A DNA stretch of 64,000 bases, from the NCBI RefSeq assembly GCF_025024155.1, contig NW_026251752.1, positions 124,001 to 188,000 of the forward strand. Reading direction: 5' to 3'. The notes below the pieces were generated by a model. It saw nothing but the letters and a program-made list of their open reading frames with translations, searched no databases and was not told the origin of the DNA. Position 1 is the first letter of the stretch, and each line of letters begins with the position of its first letter. The DNA is from Gamsiella multidivaricata. Taxonomy: Eukaryota; Mortierellomycota; Mortierellomycetes; Mortierellales; Mortierellaceae. The position numbers and the translations under genes are program-made. Below, in pieces: positions 55,561 through 64,000 of this stretch.

Positions 55561-58500
55561 TACTAAACTTTTTGCACTGGCCCTTTGACGCCCAGGACCC
55601 GTACACGGGCCGCCGCCGCCACCATCCCCTTTATTGGGGTTATCAAGGACAAGAAGCAGGTACGGTTTAAAGTTTAAGCCGTACATCGAGGCCATCGCGA
55701 GTGCAGCGGCTCATACCCAGTTTATTACATGGAAGTTGGCTCTATGAACAACCTGCTCTAGAGCATGAATAACTGCATAGACATCATCGATAAGAACATG
55801 AGTAACCACATATGCAACATCGAGAAGAGCATGGGCACTTCGAAAGCTACATGGAGTAAGACGAAACATATTGAGAAGTAAGTGGTATCGATGTATCCGG
55901 ATTTGAAGGGTGTCGATATATTAGCGTAACGGATCAAGGACGCTCGAGAGAGCCAGCAACTGGACGAGCGCACCATGGCAACATGATCGCGGCTATCAGA
56001 TATATGGAGTCGCTCATAAGGCAGGCTGCTGCGTGTCATGTACTTATATCATAACACTTAATAAATCGGATGTGGAAGTGCAGCCCCATATCTTTTTTCT
56101 CTCTGATATTTTTCACTGCGTACCTGGATATAAAGCCTGCGCCGCCTGGAGTATATGCCGGAACCAACTACAGTATCTTCCGAACGTCCTCCCAGGTGAG
56201 GCGCGCATTGACAGCCACGCCAGATATCATCAGCGTCCTTTAGATTTGCGACAAGAATAAATACTGGTGTACTTTTTGCTCCTGTGCTTTAGTTGCGGGA
56301 GCGAGGATTTGGACTGCAGAGGATCTGTAGCTGACGATGATCGATACCAGCACCATCCACTCCTAAAAGGGCAGCCAGGAGGGCAGCTAAAATACAGCCG
56401 TGTTATCAGAGTGTTTGGGACACCAAGGCAGAGTTAAAGTCGCGCTCATCAATGTCGTTCAGGGCGAGCTAGCGGAGATCTAGGTCGACGAGGACGAAGA
56501 GAATAAGGAGGAGAAGCTGTAGATATAGTCTACGTTGAGGAGGGCGCTGGGGTCAAAAAAAATCTCCAATATGCTGTACCATGTAATCCTGGGGAGGGAA
56601 GGAAGGGGAGAAGGTTTGCTGTACATGTGTAGGCAAAAGTAGGTATACAAACAGCTTGATTGAGGAAACACCGAATGAAGCCGCATTTGAGCTTCGAGAG
56701 CTGAGCACTCATTTGGGAGCAATGCACACGATCTCACAGTTGTGTAGGGAGAAGTTGCTCCAATAGATAGCTTTAATTGGTAGATTGTATTTACTTTGGT
56801 GAACCACTTCAAGCAACAACGTCTGACAATGTTTCTGCTCGGAGAATGAGGATATAGTGAGCGAGCTAGGGGTGAATGAGGGGGGTGCAGCAGCAAAGGG
56901 GTGGAAAAAATCAAAAACGAGTTGGACACGATTGAGCCTCGAAGTAGTGGACGAGATATCGATGGGTGTGCCCCATATCGTTTGAATTAAATGTTCTCTC
57001 TGGCCTCTCGCTCTAATTTGCTATTCCTTTTTGCTCTTTCTCTCTCGCTTCTCTCTTTTTCTCGCTTTGGATGGACTTTCCGCGTAAATGTACCAAGTAT
57101 CATCGAGCAGAAGGGAGGTTAGGCAAGATTGTTCGGCTCTATCAGCATGACAACCTTTGGGCATCATAAAGGAAGAGGTAGATTGAGAGTAGCATGCAGG
57201 ATGATAGAAGTTGAAGAGGGCTGAGGCTGACCTGCGTTGCAATAGTGCGGAACCTGGGCTGGGCTGAGTACGATTGGTCAGACAATGAAAGATGGACACA
57301 TATGTCCTGAAGAATTCGCCGACTTAGGATGTATGGGTCGGTTAGCGAACGCGCATCTGGCTATGCAAATAAGACAAAGCGTCCAGAAGATCTTCGTCCA
57401 TCAAAGATTTTCGTAGACAAAATTGAAAATGAGAGATAGCAGGAGACAAAGAGGCTGGGAAGACGCACGTCCGTTCCACCTAAAAGAGATATACTATGGC
57501 TAGCTATGTTCTTTCAGCGTCAATGGTAATCGATACACCGAGTGAATGATATACTGTGAGGTTTCTATAACTTCGCCTACAATGCAGATACGATATAGAA
57601 CACAAAACAATGCAGCATGTGTTGCATGTGTTGTATGAAATGTATAAGCTAGACTAGCCAAGTCTATGTTTTATCTGTCCCTTGTTTTACTGTTTCTGTT
57701 GTTGTCCAGGATGATGCGTATTGGATATGGATGGATATCTGTGAAAGGAATGAATTCATATCGTACTCACTTTCTTCCTCCAAACCCGTTTGTCTATTTG
57801 TCATGGAGGTCAAAGGTCTTTCTTGTGGTAGTGATGAAGATTTAGACCTTTGCCAATTGTCAAGCGAGGCCTCTACTGTTGCTAATTCTTCATCCTTTGG
57901 ACCAGAAGTCATTCTTCGTTTTTATCGCGCGTGCCATCGATTACTGCCATTAAATTGGAAGCCTACTGTGGTTGCAGCGTCTGAACTATATATATGAATG
58001 AAGGTAATATTGTCCACCCCATTCCCCAAGATACCTCTTGCCCTTTTCTTCGTTCATTTACGCGCATATTTTATATAAATACACGTGCAATTGAATGAAT
58101 GCAAGATAACTGAAGCCATGGCCCATCCACTCGGACAGCTGGTGGGGATTGTCGCCGCCCTTGACCTTTGTCCTGGTCTTCGTCCTGGTCTTCGTCCTGG
58201 TCTTCGTCTCCTGGTCCTCGTCCTCTCTTCCTCTCGTCCCTCCTCATTCCACTCTGCTCATTCGATCACCACCTCTCATCCTTCTCCCTCGACTGCTGAT
58301 TCACTCGCACGCACACACTACCCCCCTCTGCTCCGTCTTCTCTCAATATTTTTCTCACTTCTCACACCTCGCACTTGTCCTTCGCCTGCTATCGATCCTT
58401 GGTGGCCATTATTTGTCAAAGCGACTCTCTGTCCAGTTCTCCTCGGTCCCCCTCCTTTCCTTATTTTATATCTACCCATCTATCCGCTGGCCCTATCGCT

Positions 58501-58958
58501 GTCTCAGTACTTTCACTTGAAACATACACTTTGGTTTTTTTTTTGCCCATGGTTCCTACCCCCCGTCAGGTCGGATTTTCGCTCCAGACTCATATCTCTG
58601 CTCCATTGCAAAAGAAGGAAATTGTCCTTCTCTAAACCTTCTTTCGACATTTCTCTTCACTTCTCTTCTCGGTTCTGCTTTCGTTACTTCCAGGCGACGT
58701 CCTTGCTTTTGTTATCCCGTCTTTATTCTTATTCTTTTACAAATATAAATATTACATTCACGCGTCCAGGCCCTACGCTTTATTCTTTCATTCGTCAAAA
58801 CGCGAATTCATCGTCCTCTCTCCCTTCTTCTACCTAACTATCCGGCCTGATCCCATACCCCTCGCCACTAAAAATATCAAGGAACGAAATCGCGATTGGT
58901 TCGACAGTATTATCTATATCTCATAAACGGGGCATAGCCGAGTGTGAACGCGTTGGAC
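55561..58958. other. Gene-poor stretch, decayed sequence and long leader
   Basis: 55.6-56.6 kb reads in short coding-like pieces on the plus strand (for example IIDKNMSNHICNIEKSMG at about 55780 and DKNKYWCTFCSC at about 56250), broken by many stops; this may be an old retroelement or gene, not identified. 56.6-58.0 kb has no supported feature apart from an 82-codon ATG frame on the minus strand (57912-57664) of unknown meaning. 58.1-58.95 kb is pyrimidine-rich with a short tandem repeat, as expected for the promoter and 5' leader of the RasGAP gene. Confidence 0.45.
58171..58206. repeat. 12-bp tandem repeat, three perfect copies
   Basis: Unit TCCTGGTCTTCG repeated three times, followed by a degenerate copy, in the presumed leader of the RasGAP gene. 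Confidence 0.95.
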
Positions 58959-61900
58959 ATGAATGCCCCCGCAGAAGCGCCACCAGACGCTAATAGCGAC
59001 TATTTAGATTACCAAGATTTAACCCTGCCTCTCGATCCGAAGCTCATCTTTGAGGCGCCACCACAGCATTTTCAGTCCATTGTCTATGTCAAGCGGCAGC
59101 ACGAGCTGCTTGATGGCGCCATCCATGGCTGGATCCAAAAGGCGCGAGAATGCCACTCGGGTATGATTGGATAGTGTTTTTGCTTTGTGCATCCTCCTTT
59201 CCTGTCACATAAAGAGAAAGAAGCGGGCGTAAAAGAGCGGGAAAAAACAACGACCACTGCACAAGAGATATGCAGAGCATAGGCCAGACATGGACAGTAT
59301 TCAAAAGATGGCAGACACGCACGAGGGCTGGGGAAAAGGAGTCTTTGGAGAGCTTGCTTGCTCAAGGACTAATGCTTGCTCCTTTCCCCCCTTCCACCCA
59401 CGTTAATCCATACCCCTGTTCTGGGCGCCATCGCCAAATCAATATTTTTATTTTTCTGTGCACGTCGCCTCCTCCCGTTGTCCACAATAGCTGACCTGGT
59501 CGTGTACACAAAACACACTGCCTGAACTATAAAATAGATTCTCTAGGAGATCTCCAGCACCAGCTTTCGCTTTTGGCTCAAGGGGCTGCCCGGGGAGCCG
59601 ACGGGAGTATATTAGAAGGTATGTCCTCTGAGACACCCATGCATGTCGTCTGTTTACTACCCCAATGTGAATGTGCCGGAATATGCGATTACCCATATGC
59701 AGAGACTGGCAGCAAGGATCGCTGTAGCCCATCAGTGAACATGAAAAGACAACAATGGCTAGTCTTTGGCTGGAACACTGCCTGAAGCTCCAAAAGTATG
59801 CTGCTCGGGAGTGGTGGTTATGGAAGTGTTCGTAGCATATTAAGCTCTGTCAGATAGACAATTGCGCTGTTGAAGAAAATTGAAAAAACGTAGCGAAGGG
59901 TGAACCAAAAAGACTAATTTCATCCTCCCGAACCTTTTCAATCCCTTTGCTCCGCCTGCTGGTCATGCGTTTAATATTCCGCCGACGAATCAAGTAGTGC
60001 GGGGCAATAGCTGGACTCACCAGCAACGACTCATGCAGGCGCTCTCCTCGATCGGTCCGGAGCTGCAGACATGTTCCTCAGAGGCACTTCCTGCCGTGCT
60101 AGAGCTCTTGGGACCAATGGTGCTTGGTAAGGCGACTATTGTCATTATGCAAATGCATACTGTGCAACGACAACACACCGATAAACTAAATAAGTTGCTT
60201 TATGCATTATCGTTGACGATGCGTGCATTGCGGTAAACGTCTGCCCCGTTTTCTTTGCATAAACACATCTCTCACCAGCGTGGTTCTCTGTCCGTCCAAT
60301 CACACGTAGATCCAGTACAGGAAGCCTGTCAGACTATTGAAAAAACAATCAAGGTACCGCTGAGAAAATGCAAAGGGCACTCATTGACACGAGATGCATA
60401 GTCTACTATCTCGACGATCGTTAACTATAAAAAATCTATCCGCTTCTCTCAGTCAGCCAAGCTTTACTGTCGACAAGCTATTAGACTCTTTGAAAATGCT
60501 ATCCAAAAATACCACTCCACTCCTGGCAAGCACAGGATGGATGCGGGAGGAGAGGTAACTAGCAAATTGTCTAAACCCCTGGATTTTGTTCGTTCTCTTT
60601 TTACTTCCAAATCTGGATTCTAATCACGACTGTCTACCCGTGCGTCGATCATAGAGCTCCCAAGTAGCACACACTGTGTTTGACACGAAAAAAAATATGT
60701 GCAAGGCAATATACGCTCTGAGTGGAACACTTAATCATGCTATCGAATTCAAAGAGATCTTTATTCTCGAAAAGGTAACCAGCTCGTGGAGATAGATGTG
60801 TAAGCGCGGTCGACAGCACAATGTCTGTGGTTAACATTGCCGCCTCATATCTCACTGTATTTTACCAGACAGACGCGTTTATAAACACTCTGAGGAGCTG
60901 GCGCGAGTCAGGGACGAGAGATGTGGCAAGCATATGGAATGCATTCGAAAGACCGCGAAAAGAGGTGTGTCCTTCAGAATGTTCAGAATTTGTAATGCAC
61001 TTGATGTGGAGATTTTCATTGGCACTCACGTCACAGTTGATGAGATGATAGACGCGTCGCTTTAGTGCTCTTATGTTTCCTCCCGTCGAATTTCCAGAGG
61101 ACGAATTCAAAGTGAGTAGCGATAGGAACGGAGCAGACCTGAATATCTACTCGCGTACGCAAAGAAAGGGATACGATGAATAAAACTGTAGAAGATGGCT
61201 GATAAGCTTTTTATCGTGTTCTTTACGTCAGACCTACTTTGCAAGGTTTCGTCACTCGCTCATGCTCCCGGTCTCTTATCGCGATCTCGAGAGCCTGGAT
61301 CCTGTTGCGCCGACTCCCGGACAAAAAGCTGGGTACCTGTTTCATAGAAACAGGAATGGAGAATGGAGCAGGGAATATTTCTACATTTTACCTAAGGGGA
61401 TGTTGATGCAGTTTGCAAAGGGAAAGGTATGACGATGACCGCAGTTACTCTGCTCAGACCAGTTCTGATGTCCTGAATTGATCTCTTTTAACCATATATT
61501 TATACGTTGTTGGAATTTATAGGATATTCAAGTGGCCAACCTGAACCAGACGCTTTTGAGGACTATCAACGTGGATCAAAGAGACTTTGTGTTTGAAATT
61601 TGTTCAATGGAGGTTTATCTCATGTACGACCACTGGGGACACGCTTGCTGGGTCGCATTTAGTACCGATAGATGGATATGCTGGACGAACACACAAATTT
61701 AACGCATATTTTTTTCTTTAACAATTTGTGTAAACCAGGGAATCAATATTGCAAGCAACAACAAAAGTCGAGTTCGAGGAATGGAAAGCGGCTTTGTTCT
61801 ATTGGCATCCCCCAGATGACGAAATACCACAGATTGACACACTCAAAATCAGTACTCCACCTACGGTAGGTACTTCAGAAGGGAAAAAAAGGCATGCAGT

Positions 61901-64000
61901 AAGTGCGTGCCAGTAGACACAACAACATAATCTGATCTTTTTCTCCAAATGGCCATCATACCTATCATATTGCGATGATAGAAATCCGTGTTGCCTCGTC
62001 CTCGTCATCTCAGTATTGGGCGAATGTCAGACCAGCCTCTAAATTCACCAAAGCCCAGAATGTCGGCGGAATTCCCAGTCGTGATCAAGGGCGATCTCTT
62101 TGTGCTAGGTAACGAGCCTTTCGCGATTAGATATTTGCTAAAAGTGTAGCACATGTGAAGGACGAATGAGTAACGACAAATGGATTTGTAAAAAAACAAC
62201 TTAGATCTGCGGACAAAATCAATGAATTCTCAGAACAAGGTCGGCACATGGAAACGGATAAATTGCTGCATCCGCTCGAATGGTCATTTCGCGCAGTATA
62301 ACATGGGAGAGGTATTGTCAAAACCGCCTTGGAACCTTCACTGTCTGGGTGCAATCAGGATAATGATTTCCTAACGCATCTTGATGCCGTGAATAGAACG
62401 AAAAACCCTTCGAGACCATACCTCTGGCTGACACACTTCGGACACACATTTGGCCGCTAGATGGCAGCCTATTCTCAAAAAAGCACTGTTTCTCCATCAA
62501 GGCCCCTCAAGATGTCAATTACTACACTGTCTCGTTAAAGCGATCAAGCACAGACCAGGAAACGTTTAATAAGTGGCTCTATGCGCTCAAGTCGTACGCA
62601 AAACCTGAAATTTTTGGTGCAAGTGAGGACCTGGAATACCGCCTATACAGGACGTTTTGGATCATGGTCAATGATGGGCGCAGACTTCCCAAAGATCTTG
62701 AGGCATATTGTGAGATTATGTTGGACGATCAGAGGCGCGCCAGGACGAGTACGCGTACTAAAGCAGCCAGAGGTTCAGATCCGGATACACCTTTCTGGAG
62801 AGACAGTTTTGAGTTCACGTAAATGCTGATTGATCTTTACAATCCCGCAGCATTCGATTGATACAGAGTACAATACTAATAAGATTGTGTGTTCTTGTCC
62901 TAGCGATCTTGCCGCATTCACTAAAGGCATAACGATCAACGTTATACAGGCGAATGGCAGCAAGTTGATTCCTTTTGGGAGGACCCATATACCTGTTCGG
63001 AACAGCGAGGAATGCGACGAGGGCTGGTATCCAATCCTGCGCATCAACAGTCGAACAAGGTCGACAGAACACCTTGGGGACTTGAGACTGAAGCTGAAGT
63101 ATGAGGAACAGATCGTATTACCTCTAGCTAATTACTATGATCTATTGGAGGTAAGCTGCGGACAAAAATAACGCGAGTTGCTCCGCGATGCTAAACAATT
63201 CTTTCATTCTCGAGTTAACATTAGCCCTTTTAATCGCACTTGAACCCGAAGATCATCATCAATTTCCAGGAGAATAATGTAATATCGAAGTTAGCAGATC
63301 TAGTCACAGACCTTGAAGGATTCTCAAGAAATGTGCTCCGTATTCTGGAAGCTAAAGGTCTTGCTGTAGTCTGGCTCAATTCTTTGATCGATGACGAGAT
63401 TGCGGAGGCCGACCCGAGTATGTTTTTTTATTATTATTCTGTTGTTGCTGTTGCGCCGAGAATTTTTAAGAGCCATTATCCGATGAAAGCTTCCATGCGA
63501 CTTATACAGTACATTATTTCTTTTCATCCTGAAATTTAGCCCGAGTCAACACGCTGTTCAGGTATGTTCTGACTATTCTTTATAGGCTGTATGCATTTTC
63601 ATGGGACCCCCCTCAACTAATATCACTCAATGTGTTCGTAAACAGAGGAAATACGCTCCTGACAAAGGCGCTCGATGCATACATGCGACTTGTTGGTACA
63701 GAGTATCTGGACGACACTCTTGGCGATATTTTAAGGAATATCTGCAAGAACAGAATTGCTTGTGAGGTCGATCCATCCAAACTGGACAAGAACGATGATA
63801 TAAAAGCGCAATGGAAGATTTTGATGCACCATACTCGGACATGTTGGCGGGTCGTGACTGAGAGTGTTATTCATTTCCCAAAGTAAGCGTTCCTGGCACA
63901 AAGAGCGACTGCGTCAATCTGCAAGGCACTTTGCGTAAAACTAATCTACTAATCAAACTACGTTTGTTTGGTTCTCTTATTGCGCGAACCCAGAGATCTT
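58959..64000 (+). CDS. RasGAP with N-terminal helical, PH and C2 modules (3' partial)
   Basis: About 19 exons: 58959-59160, 59547-59618, 59995-60126, 60310-60353, 60453-60554, 60655-60774, 60869-60964, 61052-61111, 61232-61426, 61523-61623, 61739-61869, 62031-62108, 62205-62311, 62397-62818, 62904-63150, 63252-63417, 63540-63561, 63646-63882, 63994 to the end; about 847 residues so far. Order: acidic start MNAPAEAPPDANSDYLD, a helical BAR-like part (about 90-276), a PH domain (about 308-395, KAGYLFHRNRNGEWSREYFY), a second PH-like part with a C2-like domain (about 435-700), then RasGAP. The arginine finger lies in NTLFRGNTLLTK, its codon split between two exons, followed by LVGTEYLDDTLGDIL and ACEVDPSKL. 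It should speed GTP hydrolysis by Ras at membranes. Exon 3 and exon 16 acceptors are the weakest calls. The protein continues beyond the window. Confidence 0.82.

Noticed and set aside
55690..56560. Possible retrotransposon gag remnant (Cys-containing and basic fragments)
   Set aside because: Fragments lie in different frames with many stops, and no protease, reverse transcriptase or long terminal repeat is visible.
58085..58837. Open plus-strand frame of about 250 codons
   Set aside because: Its composition is pyrimidine-driven (Ser/Leu/Pro), it includes the 12-bp repeat, and it resembles the CT-rich leaders seen before other genes here.
1..64000. CRISPR arrays, rRNA, riboswitches, prokaryotic operons
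   Set aside because: The DNA is eukaryotic nuclear; no direct-repeat arrays or rRNA sequence were seen.

Overview
The window is nuclear DNA of a filamentous fungus, most likely an early-diverging lineage such as Mortierellomycota or Mucoromycota. Genes are interrupted by short GT-AG introns (mostly about 60-210 bp). Clearly fungal genes are present (an Mdv1-type mitochondrial fission adaptor, an eisosome Pil1/Lsp1-like protein, D-arabinono-lactone oxidase, HIS6), alongside animal-like genes that I recall as rare or absent in Dikarya (a BRCC36-type JAMM peptidase, a histone deacetylase with class IIa-type structural zinc residues, TMEM135). The lineage is an inference from gene content, not from an alignment.

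Layout. 1-2206: no confident gene. 2.2-4.9 kb: two-finger GATA factor (+). 5.3-7.5 kb: TMEM135-like membrane protein (-). 8.1-8.7 kb: small unknown protein (-). 9.8-15.0 kb: large histone deacetylase with an N-terminal chromo-barrel (+). 15.7-18.5 kb: MDV1 (+). 19.1-21.4 kb: BAHD-like acyltransferase with an altered active site (+). 21.7-23.2 kb: pICln (+). 23.3-25.4 kb: BRCC36-like (-), head-to-head with HIS6 (+, 25.6-26.8 kb). 26.9-28.2 kb: diacylglycerol/sphingosine kinase-like (-). 29.0-30.9 kb: D-arabinono-1,4-lactone oxidase (-). 31.8-35.1 kb: Golgi-type O-fucosyltransferase-like protein (-). 35.7-37.2 kb: Q-rich unknown (-). 37.5-39.7 kb: acyl-CoA carboxylase beta subunit (-), head-to-head with a PTS1-tagged enoyl-CoA hydratase (+, 40.4-41.2 kb). 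41.3-42.0 kb: COA8-like (-). 42.9-43.9 kb: two-TM protein with a PY motif (+). 44.6-48.7 kb: kinesin-8 (-). 49.7-51.9 kb: eisosome-like protein (+). 52.1-54.5 kb: degraded, truncated long-chain acyl-CoA synthetase (+), followed at once by a decayed Tc1/mariner element (54.7-55.6 kb) and about 3 kb of decayed or non-coding DNA. 59.0 kb to the end: a multi-exon RasGAP with PH and C2 modules (+), running off the window.

Most genes are unrelated housekeeping neighbours. The exception is the divergent carboxylase/hydratase pair at 37.5-41.2 kb, whose products would catalyse consecutive steps of 3-methylcrotonyl-CoA (leucine or isoprenoid-type) breakdown and whose C-termini both look like peroxisomal targeting signals. 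The other standout is the deacetylase, which joins a chromatin-reader module to an eraser in one chain.

Exon coordinates were worked out by hand from splice consensus, reading frame and family similarity remembered without any search. They are predictions.
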